DNA of 64,000 nucleotides. Origin: a virus. Under the pieces are notes generated by a model. That model made no database searches and had not been told where the DNA came from. It worked only from the letters and a program-made list of their open reading frames with translations. Positions within the stretch are counted from its first letter, which is position 1, and each line of letters opens with the position of its first letter. The stretch lies in IMG/VR virus record IMGVR_UViG_3300044535_000472, positions 1 to 64,000 of that record, one strand, 5' to 3'. Made by a program: the position numbers and the translations under genes. Shown here piece by piece: positions 31,786 through 41,100 of this stretch.

Positions 31786-32303
31786 CAAGAGAAGAGTTTA
31801 CTAAAAGAGTTGAAAAACGCATTGATCTAGTGCGCCAGACTCTATTAACTAAGCATAAGGAGTACGCTAAAGACGATAATGTATTCAGAAACTTTGATGA
31901 AGCTGCGGGGGGATTTTCCCTCCACAGCACATCAGCTGAAGTTCTCTGGAGTTATATGACTAAGCACTTGGTTTCTATTAAAGATATAGTCTCTGACAAT
32001 GTACCTGTTAACAATGCTGTAGTATCTGAAAAGATTGGAGATGTAATTAACTATCTTATCTTACTAGAGGCTATGCTGAATGAGAAATGTGAAAGACACT
32101 GTAAGCTTAAAGAAGCATATGATAAATACAAACTTTATAATAAAGATTCTGTAGATAGATTGTCTATGTGGACTAGTGACTACACTAAGAATACGGACAT
32201 GTTAGGTCTTGTTAAGATGACAGCTACTAATCCTATTAGTAAAGGTAGTGACTATGATGTAGATAAGGTAAAGTATAATACTAACGGAGATAAAGGATAT
32301 TAA
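31782..32303 (+). CDS. DUF1599-like nucleotide-metabolism protein, 173 aa
   Basis: All-alpha protein with L-L-T-K-H-K-E-Y-A, F-R-N-F-D-E-A-A, a W-S-Y-M-T-K-H-L-V-S-I helix and V-S-E-K-I-G-D-V-I-N-Y-L-I-L-L-E-A, matching DUF1599-type proteins related to NTP pyrophosphohydrolases. It overlaps the DUF932-like gene by four bases and the MazG-like gene by one. A likely role is shaping the nucleotide pool. A strong hairpin (31902-31928) lies inside the gene. Confidence 0.65.
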   Translation: MTREEFTKRVEKRIDLVRQTLLTKHKEYAKDDNVFRNFDEAAGGFSLHSTSAEVLWSYMTKHLVSIKDIVSDNVPVNNAVVSEKIGDVINYLILLEAMLNEKCERHCKLKEAYDKYKLYNKDSVDRLSMWTSDYTKNTDMLGLVKMTATNPISKGSDYDVDKVKYNTNGDKGY

Positions 32304-32686
32304 TGAAGAAGTTTATAGATATGGTAGCGGAATTCCATACCGCGTTTAACATGCCAGACCCACAAGATTACAAACAACTTACACAAGAACAATATGAGTT
32401 ACGTCACAGGCTCTTGGATGAAGAGAACAGGGAGTACCTTGAAGCTTGCGATGCTGATGACTTGGTGGGTATCGCTGATGCTCTTGGTGACCAGTTATAT
32501 ATTATTTACGGGACTATTCTTAAGCATGGCTTACAAGATAGGATTGAAGAAGTCTTCGCGGAGATTCACAGATCAAACATGAGTAAGCTAGATAAAAATG
32601 GAAAACCCATCCTCAGAGAAGATGGGAAGATCCTTAAAGGTGAGAATTACTTCAAACCTGATATCAAGAAAATACTAGGGGTTTAA
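32303..32686 (+). CDS. MazG/PRA-PH-like NTP pyrophosphohydrolase, 127 aa
   Basis: The motif D-E-E-N-R-E-Y-L-E-A then D-A-L-G-D-Q-L-Y-I-I-Y matches the E-E-x-x-E ... E/D-x-x-D metal-binding pattern of all-alpha MazG and HisE-type enzymes. The C-terminal H-R-S-N-M-S-K-L and G-K-x-L-K-G segments are typical of the phage branch. These enzymes hydrolyse NTPs or related pyrophosphates. It is the last plus-strand gene; its stop overlaps the last bases of the first convergent minus-strand gene. Confidence 0.78.
   Translation: MKKFIDMVAEFHTAFNMPDPQDYKQLTQEQYELRHRLLDEENREYLEACDADDLVGIADALGDQLYIIYGTILKHGLQDRIEEVFAEIHRSNMSKLDKNGKPILREDGKILKGENYFKPDIKKILGV
32593..32626 (-). terminator. Possible minus-strand terminator inside the MazG-like gene
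   Basis: Read on the minus strand, 6-bp arms (32621-32626 and 32606-32611) are followed by a T-rich stretch down to about 32594. It would end the giant-gene and lysis transcript just past the convergence point, within the opposing gene. Confidence 0.4.
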
Positions 32687-32826
32687 CGACCTTGTCCTCT
32701 GTAAGCTTTCTTGTAGTTCTTACTAGACTTTAATCGACTAGTTTTAGTTTTTGCTATTACTCCAGGGCGACTAACCTTAGTTGCTCTCGGAGCATAGCTA
32801 TTCTTTGCATTTACAACTTTTGCCAT
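32683..32826 (-). CDS. Small very basic protein, 47 aa
   Basis: Lys/Arg/Ser-rich throughout, with no acidic residues. It starts M-A-K like the basic 165-residue protein upstream. The composition suggests DNA binding or condensation in the virion. It is the last gene of the minus-strand block, and its stop overlaps the plus-strand MazG-like stop by three bases. Confidence 0.6.
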   Translation of the reverse strand: MAKVVNAKNSYAPRATKVSRPGVIAKTKTSRLKSSKNYKKAYRGQGR

Positions 32827-32842
32827 TATTTTATATTTTCAA

Positions 32843-32989
32843 TTAAGATCCGCAATATAAACAACCGTCATCAGCATCTTCGCTGTCGCCTGCTAATATC
32901 TTTTTGCATTCAGCATCCACCTGGTCATCAGACCATTGTGGATGGAATGCTTTTACTTGAGCTCTAAGAAATTGGTAATCGTTATTCAT
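32843..32989 (-). CDS. Small acidic Cys-containing protein, 48 aa
   Basis: Ends in an acidic stretch followed by C-L-Y-C-G-S, a C-x2-C pair, with another Cys in the middle. Its start codon overlaps the stop of the upstream basic protein by one base (TAATG), so translation is coupled. Function unknown. Confidence 0.6.
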   Translation of the reverse strand: MNNDYQFLRAQVKAFHPQWSDDQVDAECKKILAGDSEDADDGCLYCGS

Positions 32990-33486
32990 TACTTTTTACC
33001 CATTTTCTTCATAGTCATTTTAGATTTAGGACTTGCTGCACCACCCATTTTTTTCTTCATGTTCATGACTCTATCAGAAGCTTTTTTACCAGCTGCATCC
33101 ATTTCACTTTTAACAGTTGGTAGGTTCATGTAAGGTCTAACAGTTTCTTGTATACTGAATAATCTTGGATTTATATCAGCACCTTCTGACTTATAAACTC
33201 TTTCTGCTGCAGCATTACCAGCTACTTTAGCAGCTTTTGCTTTTTCAGATGCTGACATTGATGCTATTCTTGATTCAAGTGCTTTTTTTGCCGAACTAGC
33301 TCCTGATTTTGCAGCAGTACTAGCTACTTTACCTTTAGTTACAGTACCCTTGTACTGATACTTTGCGGTACCACCTTTAGACATAACGCCTGCTACTTTA
33401 GTAGTTCCACCTTTTTTGTAACTAGCTGCTTGTCCAGCTCCTCCACTACGTGGATTACGTCCCATAGGACTTGAAATTTTTGCCAT
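32989..33486 (-). CDS. Basic Ala/Lys/Gly-rich protein, 165 aa
   Basis: I start at the M-A-K-I-S-S ATG (33484-33486); an upstream in-frame ATG adds 23 residues inside the neighbouring gene. The protein is low-complexity and strongly basic: Gly/Lys-rich in the first half, an Ala-rich helical middle and a Met/Lys tail. A structured stretch (about residues 105-135) contains Pro, Arg and aromatic residues. Probably a DNA-associated or virion protein by composition. Confidence 0.65.
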   Translation of the reverse strand: MAKISSPMGRNPRSGGAGQAASYKKGGTTKVAGVMSKGGTAKYQYKGTVTKGKVASTAAKSGASSAKKALESRIASMSASEKAKAAKVAGNAAAERVYKSEGADINPRLFSIQETVRPYMNLPTVKSEMDAAGKKASDRVMNMKKKMGGAASPKSKMTMKKMGKK

Positions 33487-33497
33487 TGTATTGTGTT

Positions 33498-33962
33498 TTA
33501 GTTTGTTATAATAAGAATACTTAATAAAAATACGGAGATTCCTCCGAATATCCAATTATTTTTTTTAGCTATACCAAGATTATCTTGTGATATCTTTAGG
33601 GAATCCCTGGTTCCTAAAAGGTTTGCATGTAGCTCTGCATTGTTATCCAGGCAATCTTTTGTTCTCTGGTTTGCATCATCGAGGAAACCGCTAATCTTTT
33701 TAATTTCGTATTCTTTATCAAGGATACGGAGCTCATGGGTTTTAATGATCTCGTCTTTTCTTGCAATACTTTTCTGCAGGTAGTCATAGTCCACAATAGA
33801 TTTAAGCAAGATCTCCTCTTGTTTATCTGTGAAGAAGACACCTTTGTTACCATTGTAGTTAATTCTTTGGGGAGTAAGCTGCCCATATACGGTCACGCTG
33901 CTCATCGGTTGCGTTAGGGATAATAGCAATAACAATATCCCGGTTACCCTTGTCTTTGTCAT
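33498..33962 (-). CDS. Exported coiled-coil protein with C-terminal TM helix, spanin-like, 154 aa
   Basis: A signal-like hydrophobic N-terminus (residues 7-16), a periplasmic coiled coil (about 40-130, rich in Lys, Glu, Asp, Ile) and a terminal hydrophobic helix (about 137-152) give a protein able to span the periplasm. No lipobox Cys is present. It overlaps the 3' end of the spanin-like gene upstream by 104 bases in another frame, recalling overlapping Rz/Rz1 spanin genes. It lies in the lysis cassette. Confidence 0.6.
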   Translation of the reverse strand: MTKTRVTGILLLLLSLTQPMSSVTVYGQLTPQRINYNGNKGVFFTDKQEEILLKSIVDYDYLQKSIARKDEIIKTHELRILDKEYEIKKISGFLDDANQRTKDCLDNNAELHANLLGTRDSLKISQDNLGIAKKNNWIFGGISVFLLSILIITN

Positions 33963-34224
33963 CTTGTTGGTTTATTGTGTTTATGTGGTTAACTCTCTGA
34001 ATATCAACTATATGTAGGCTGTCTTGTAGTATCTTAAATTTTAAAGAGTCAATAGCAATACTATCTCTGATATCATCAGCATAAGACTTACGCTTGAGTT
34101 CTTCTATCTGAAGGTCCTTTACTTTATTCTTATACATAAGCAAACCTATAGAGCCCCCTATTATAAGTATAACAACTAATACAGCTATCTCACTGTACAG
34201 TTTCTTCATTTGCTGGCGTGTCAT
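33859..34224 (-). CDS. Putative inner-membrane spanin (Rz-like), 121 aa
   Basis: One N-terminal transmembrane helix (about residues 13-31), then a charged periplasmic coiled coil with L-K-F-K-I-L-Q-D-S-L and a C-terminal segment A-T-D-E-Q-R-D-R-I-W. This is the i-spanin design, which joins the membranes for final lysis of Gram-negative hosts. It overlaps the holin-like gene and the next coiled-coil gene. Called from topology and context, not sequence identity. Confidence 0.6.
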   Translation of the reverse strand: MTRQQMKKLYSEIAVLVVILIIGGSIGLLMYKNKVKDLQIEELKRKSYADDIRDSIAIDSLKFKILQDSLHIVDIQRVNHINTINQQDDKDKGNRDIVIAIIPNATDEQRDRIWAAYSPKN

Positions 34225-34471
34225 TTGTTTCTTCTTTAGGTTTAAATGGTATGTTCATCTTCTGAGTAAATACACCTTCAAGCATTGTTCCTACAAATAC
34301 CCCACCGCCTATAAACATAATAGTATTATACATGTACTCCGGGGTTTTGTATTCTGAGAATGTAGCTATCCATGCTAAAGCAGACCCTGTTATAATACAG
34401 TAGAGACCCACAAGTCTTTTAGAACTCTGGTCTCCGTCTTTACTTAATATAGATAGTACCCACTTTTTCAT
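34190..34471 (-). CDS. Putative holin, 93 aa
   Basis: Two hydrophobic helices (about residues 20-37 and 48-68) joined by a short loop and followed by a polar Pro/Glu/Thr tail. The position between the lysin-proximal genes and the spanin-like gene is what is expected for a holin. Its ATG overlaps the upstream TGA (ATGA). No family match claimed. Confidence 0.6.
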   Translation of the reverse strand: MKKWVLSILSKDGDQSSKRLVGLYCIITGSALAWIATFSEYKTPEYMYNTIMFIGGGVFVGTMLEGVFTQKMNIPFKPKEETNDTPANEETVQ

Positions 34472-34638
34472 CTCTTTAATTCTTTAATAGTGTCATTGCA
34501 CTCTTCCAGTCTCTTAATTAACCTTTCTTTTTCAGCTTTGTCTCTCTTCCAATATTGCCATAAAATAAAACCCATTGCTAAGGTCATCACCCCTAGGGCA
34601 CCAAAGTCTATAAGTCTTTCTATAAACGCCTGTTCCAT
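34468..34638 (-). CDS. Small one-helix membrane protein, 56 aa
   Basis: One hydrophobic helix (about residues 12-28) ending in W-Q-Y-W-K-R-D-K, then a charged helix. It lies one base from the lysin gene and overlaps the putative holin by four bases, so it belongs to the lysis operon. It could be a holin, antiholin or pinholin; sequence alone does not decide. Confidence 0.6.
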   Translation of the reverse strand: MEQAFIERLIDFGALGVMTLAMGFILWQYWKRDKAEKERLIKRLEECNDTIKELKR

Positions 34639-34639
34639 T

Positions 34640-35185
34640 TTAAAATTCTCTTAGTAGTGTATATGTAAATGCTTTTTTACCAGAAGCTTTACAAGCTGCA
34701 ATCAATGTAGCATATTGCTTAGGATCATTAAGTACTTGACATCCTGCTGACCACTTATCTATAAGACTAGAGATAGCTGATGCATTAGCGCGATGGATAT
34801 TGATACCAAATAAACCGGTATCTTCTTTACCTTGCTCTTCTGCCGTATCATCTTTGTCACCATCGCGGTATACAGTTACAGGTTTACGTTGTACTAACGC
34901 TTCATACTTACCTTGGTGTAATCCTAATTGGTAAGCGTCGACATATTGTCCTGGTTTCAACACTGCTGTACCTTTAGGGTTTAGCAAATTTTTTAACCAG
35001 TGTGTACCAGGATTAGTTGTTCCTGAGAATACATGCATCATTGGACCATTCACTAAGTAAAAGGTATCATCAAACTTGTTTTTCTCATTAGCCTTAGACC
35101 TTACTCCAATAACGTGTAAGGTTGGCCATTGATATCCTAGTCTAGCAAATTCTGCTTCTAGCTCTGCGTATGAATACTTTTTCAT
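34640..35185 (-). CDS. YkuD-like (L,D-transpeptidase fold) putative lysin, 181 aa
   Basis: The motif I-N-I-H131-R-A then S146-A-G-C149-Q-V has the spacing of the YkuD catalytic signature (H-x14-17-S/T-H/x-G-C). The N-terminal part has strands typical of this fold (L-H-V-I-G-V-R-S, T-F-Y-L-V-N-G-P-M). YkuD-fold proteins act on peptidoglycan peptides; as the last step of a phage lysis cassette this is a good endolysin candidate. The residue after S146 is Ala where YkuD often has His. Confidence 0.65.
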   Translation of the reverse strand: MKKYSYAELEAEFARLGYQWPTLHVIGVRSKANEKNKFDDTFYLVNGPMMHVFSGTTNPGTHWLKNLLNPKGTAVLKPGQYVDAYQLGLHQGKYEALVQRKPVTVYRDGDKDDTAEEQGKEDTGLFGINIHRANASAISSLIDKWSAGCQVLNDPKQYATLIAACKASGKKAFTYTLLREF

Positions 35186-35197
35186 AAGTTTTATTTA

Positions 35198-38100
35198 TTA
35201 ATCTCTAACCGTTAACTTTTTACGTTCTGTTTCCATTTGTTTTTGTCTACCCGCAGGATTTATAAACTGACCACTTAATCCAAAAAATCCAGCAAGTGTT
35301 GCATACCATTTTGGATCACCAGCTTTTTCCCAAGGATATGGACCAGAATCCTGTTGATATATACCAGCTCTATCATCGTTAATATCAGCTGCAATATAGT
35401 TAATTAATTCTACAGAACGATTTAAAGTAGGATTAAGAGCTGCTCCAGTTTTAAGGTTAAATATACTCATAAGATTACCTAACCCATAGCCAGACATTGC
35501 AAGCCAGTCTTCTTGGTCATGACCTACACGAGTTGTAATATATAAAGCTTGTAACTTTAACCATTCTTGTGAATTAAATCTTGCAGTTTCTTTTTCATTA
35601 CCTCCATATAAATCAGCTTCAACTTCAGCACCTAAAATAGGTAATGGTCCACTTCTTCTATAAAGTTTTTTCCAGGTATCAGGAGTTGGTAATTCTACTA
35701 TTCCTTTTTCTTCTTTTTCACGTTGTTCTTTTCTTTTTTTCAAATAGCTTATCATAGCTCTTTCGTCTCCAGTTGTAGCCAGCCTTAGTTTAGCTTTTAA
35801 ATCCTCTTTTCTTTTCTTTCTAGCTTGTTCTTCTAAAGCTTCTTCTTCATCATCATCTGGATTGTAACCTAACCATACGGACTTCATATAGCCAATTGCC
35901 ATTAGCATAGTAATCCACCTTACGGTTTTCATTATATATACACCCTCTTCTCTTGAAGGAGATACTAATCCTGATCCGTATGTTCTTACACTTTTAGTAA
36001 TATAGTTAGTTACAGCACTAAAGAATCCCATGTGAATGTCATCATTACCCCAATCATATCTTCCAGAACCTTCTCCTTTAAACAGGTTACCTTTTATACC
36101 ATAGTGGTTAATTAACATTCTAGTTAAGTGCTTTTGAATAAAAGACACTATTCTATATAAGGCCCATTGAGCAGCTCTAGGTTGATCAAATTCTCCAAAT
36201 GCTCCGTTTATATTAGATGTAACGGTTTGCATTCTACTTTTCATTTTTAAGAACTCTGAACCATTTATACCATACTTTGGATCAATACCATCTTTTAGCT
36301 TTATAACTTTATCTGGTCCTATTTCCCAAGCATCTAAGTAGTTTATATATTTTGTTTTAGTACCTATAGTTCGCGGAACTTTTTTATAATGCATTAATGC
36401 ACCCATAGTTTGCATCGTTGCTAACATCTCAAACCACTTACGTGTGTTAGTTAAGAAGTTAAGTCTAACAACATCACCTGCAAGATTTCTAGAAAGACCA
36501 TCGTCTAATGCTCTTTTTTGGTAGTCTTGCCCAGGATCAAAAATTTCAATAAGTTGACCCACAAGTGATTTAGGACCTGTTTTATAAATCTCAGCAGTTA
36601 CCGTACTCATTGCATGTACACCAAAGAGCTTACCAGCTTGTAAGCTAACTGGATTAGTATACTTAAATGCCCAACCTTCAATTTTTAATTCCATTAAGGC
36701 ATCATAGTAGTTTACAAGAGCACTACTTGGGTCTAAAGAAAAGTAACCAAATGATGCTATTTTAAACAATCCCCCAAAGAAATTATTTAGTCCTACTGCA
36801 CCAGCGCCTTTACCATATTTTTGACCTTCAAATTCTCTTGCTACAAGATAATCTAATGATGCGTATCTTGGGGTATCTTTAAACCAGCCAATTGTTTTAT
36901 CTACACGACCTTTTCTTTTTTGTTGTTCAGATGTAACTATTTCACCAGCACTATCTAGTTTATTTTTTACATAAATTCTTTCTCCGGTTTTAGAATCTTT
37001 CTCATAATAAAATTCTCTCATGGCCTTAGCCATTGGAGATAGTTCAACAAGCTTCTGATGCTTTTCTAAAGATGCCATATAACGCATTGTACTTTTTACA
37101 AAGTTTCTTGATACGTTATTAAACTCAATATTAGATCTACCTTCAATAGGAATTTTTGAATTTTGCTTAGCAAAGAAACTTAATGCTTCTACCTCATAGC
37201 TTTCTTCAAAGTTTGTATCACCTTCTTCAAATGAACCAGCTTGTGGTTTAAAGAATCTTACTACATCGTCATACCAACGACTAAATACTTTTGGTTTCTT
37301 TAAGTTAGATTTACCAAATACACTTTTCTTTGTATTTCTTAATGCATCTCCTATATCTTCTGCTATATCTGTGGTATATCTAGGAAGCTCTAAGTACATT
37401 TTTGTGCTACGGTCTTTGCCTTCTTGAATACCTACATAAAATTCTTTATACTTTTCAAGGGCATCAAACATAGCTTTATCTGTACGGCGAAGTTCTGCAT
37501 ATCGGCTATTTATAAAACGACCATCTGGTGCACCTTGTGTTAAGCGTTTAGGTAACCAGTTTCCTTTATTGTCCTTGTTAGGCGGAATCACATTACCATC
37601 TGCATCATATGTGTTAGGTAATATTTCTTCAGTTAAGAACTCTGGTTTAACATCAAACGTGTAGTACTCTAAATTAGGTGCTGCAAATAGTGTTTCTTTT
37701 ATAATATTACCTTTTTCATCTGTTTCATGAGTTGCATTAGGAATTTCAGTGCTTTCAAATAATCTATTATCTGAAGGTACATTGTAACTCCAAACTTGTA
37801 CTCTTTGCCAAGCATCTGACCAGCCTCCTTTACCATCATACTTTTTTACGCGTATGTGATTTTTATCAAACCAAATTGCAAACTGTGCATTTTGAGATTT
37901 TATTTCATCTACAACGTCATCTAATAAAAAGTAACTATCTGCATTTGTTTCATCTATATGATTAACACCTATGTCATCAATCATAAATTGTTTATCTATA
38001 AGACTTATGTAGTTGTTATAGATATCTAAGTAGTATGCAGTAGGTTCTTTATCACTAATACTTCTTAAAGTTTTATATGCAGTAGCTAGTGCTTTATTTT

Positions 38101-41100
38101 CATCTTTAGTTAGACCATTATAAGATTGCTTTTCAAATAATTCAGCAGCACGATCTTGTTCATCTTGTGATGGCATTTGTCCTATACCAACATTAGCAAG
38201 TGCAAAGCGTTCTACATAATCAAGTAAGAAATCATTTTCTTCTTCGGTAAGATTATTTATTTTACCTGAGTTTTCTTTAGTGTAAGCAATAACTTCTTGA
38301 AGGCTTTTGATAAGCTCCATACCTTCTTCTGTTATTTCACTAGCTGCTACTACACCACTTTCATCTCTATTAATAGAAGCAATATCATTTATAATAGCAT
38401 ATAAGTCACCAACTGATTCTATTTGATCAATTATATCTTGACTTACATTTCTTTTTGCTAATTCATCCTTAATAACTTTAGCAGTTGCCTCTGCTATTTT
38501 AGGATCTTTTTTAGCTTCTAATTGTTTAATACTTTCATAAAGAGCAGCTTGGATCTCATAGTATTCTTTCTTTGGAACCTTTCTTGTATTTTTTGCAAGC
38601 CACGCTTCACGCTCATTTAAAAATTCTTCAGAAGTTCTATCTCCACCTATGCTTGGTCTCAACAATAATTGTTGCTCGTAGTCTGCTAGTGCTTTTAAAA
38701 ATACTCCAGGACGAGGCTTAGACTCATAAAAACTAGAACTTAAATCTCTATATTCACGTAATCTTTCGGCAATAAGTTTATCCTCACCTTCTTTAAGATT
38801 TCCAAATTCATCTACTAAGCTATATAAAAATCTTTTTTCTCTTAATGCTAGCTTACGTACTTCGGTTTCATCTTTAATTTCAAAACCTTGACGCTTCATG
38901 TCTTTCCACATTTGAAGCTTTTCATTAACAATATCAAGTCTTCTTTTAGCTTCGGCGCCTATATCATCTCTTTCAAATAACTCTTGTCTTTCATAGTACT
39001 CTGGTTTATACTTATTGTTAAAGTATAAACGTCGCATCTTATTATACTCTTGTCTAATGTTGTTATATTCTTTTTTATCATCATCATTTAAAGTACTATA
39101 GTATTTTAAACGAGCTTTTTCAAGTCTAAAAGTTTCTTGGGCATCCCACCATTCATACCCTACAAATTCATCTAAGAACTTTAATACTTTAAATTCATAA
39201 AGATTACCATCTGGATGTTTTTCAGCTATGCTATCTTCCATTAAGAAGGTATCTGCTTTACTAATTAAGTTTCTAGCATTAATACCAGCTTTTTTAAGTG
39301 CTGGTATAACTTGCGATGAAAACATAACTTTATGCATATGGATTTTTGATTCCATTTCCATATAGTTAGTTCTTAAATATTTAGCAAATGCTCCTATAAC
39401 AGGATCTTGATTGACTAAGTAACTTTCAAATAATGAATTCATTTGACTTGCAAAACCATTGTTTACAATATCACCCATTACCATTTTTTCAAAAGTCTCT
39501 TTAGTAAGCTTTATACTATTGTAAGCAGCCTCTTCTACAGCTAGTAATCTTCTAGTAGCTAATGGAGAGTTCTCTAAAAATGCTTTACGCTTTAACCAGC
39601 GCTCATCTATTTTTTTAGCTGTTGGTTCAACAAATTCCCAAAGTGTATCTGTTAAGTTTTCTCCATAGATGTATAGTGCAGATCTTTTACCCCTTTCGGA
39701 TGCATTTCTAATATCTGATACAAGACTATAAAGTTCGGATTTTTCCGTAATACCAAGATCTTCTAAATCTTTAATAACCTTTGTTGCTAAGTCAATATAT
39801 GAATCTAAATAGTCAGTAAGATTTTTAACACGATAAATACTATCTGGAGTTACACCAAGTTTTTTTATTTCCTCAATTCTATTAGTTATCTTATCAGCAA
39901 TCATGTACGTTTGCTGCAAGCTGTTAACAAAAGCAATAGCAAGTTTTCTATTCTCTTCTACCAAATCTTTAATATGCCTAACTCTATTAGACTCATAACT
40001 ACTAAGAGTAGATGTTATATATGCTAAATCTCTACTATCGTCATTTGTTAGTAGGAGAGCAAGTTCTTGGTACTCATCTTTAGTGGTAGCTCGGAGCTGA
40101 TCACTAAATAATTTATACATGGCATCTATATTCTTTTTAAGCTGCGCATGTGTTTTTTTGGCAGTCTCATCATCAACTGCATTATCCAATTCTTTGATGA
40201 AATCGTTAATCTCCTTAGCATACTGTACTCTATTATCTTCAATAGACTCTTTAGTAGCTATAGACGTATCTATATTAAACTTCTCAGATAGCATTTCATT
40301 TGCTAAATCCATAAAAGAAGTATTAACTCCTAGGTCACTAAGCTTAGGTCCAGCACCAAATAGTTTTCTAAAGAACTTTTTAATTTGATAAAGTATATTA
40401 GAAACCATTTCGCTAAATGAATTTGGCATTGGTGTATTAGAAAGCTGAGCCTGTCCAGCCATAGTTAATACATGCACAATAATCTCTTCTGAAAAGCCTT
40501 GTGGATCTCCTTCAAGTTCAGGATACTGTTTTAAAAAGTTTTCTTGTAGTCCTAGTTTACCTAACTCAGACCAAGCTTTTTTAGCTAATTTTTGAAACAG
40601 CTCTGGGTTTTCTTTTGCCAAGTACTTTACAAAAGGGTGAGCAAACTCGTGAAATAAAGTCTTTGTGCTTAATGCACCATCTACTACATATACTTTTCCA
40701 TTATAAACAAATGCAGGTTCATTATTATAAGGAGCCTTTGTATTTTTAGTAAGCTCAATAGCATCATTTACAGATATAAATTCTACTTCAGGTTCACCAA
40801 ATACATTTGTCATGTTCATGCTAGCAGCTAAGTTTTTTACAACTTGCATGGCTTGAACATGTTCGGCTTGCTCCTGTGTTAAAGTATCTGTTAATAAATC
40901 ATCTATTGCAGCATCCTCTTCACTACGAGTAAGACCTAGTAAATCATCAATAGCTTCAATCTCCCTAATAAACCACGCCCTATCTATACCACTTTCTTGT
41001 GAATTAGGTGAGTTAGGTTGTATCGGTAGCGGGGTTTTAAATACTTTTATGTAATACTTTTGAGGCCCGTTTCTTAAATCATTCTCCTCTTTTACAACAT

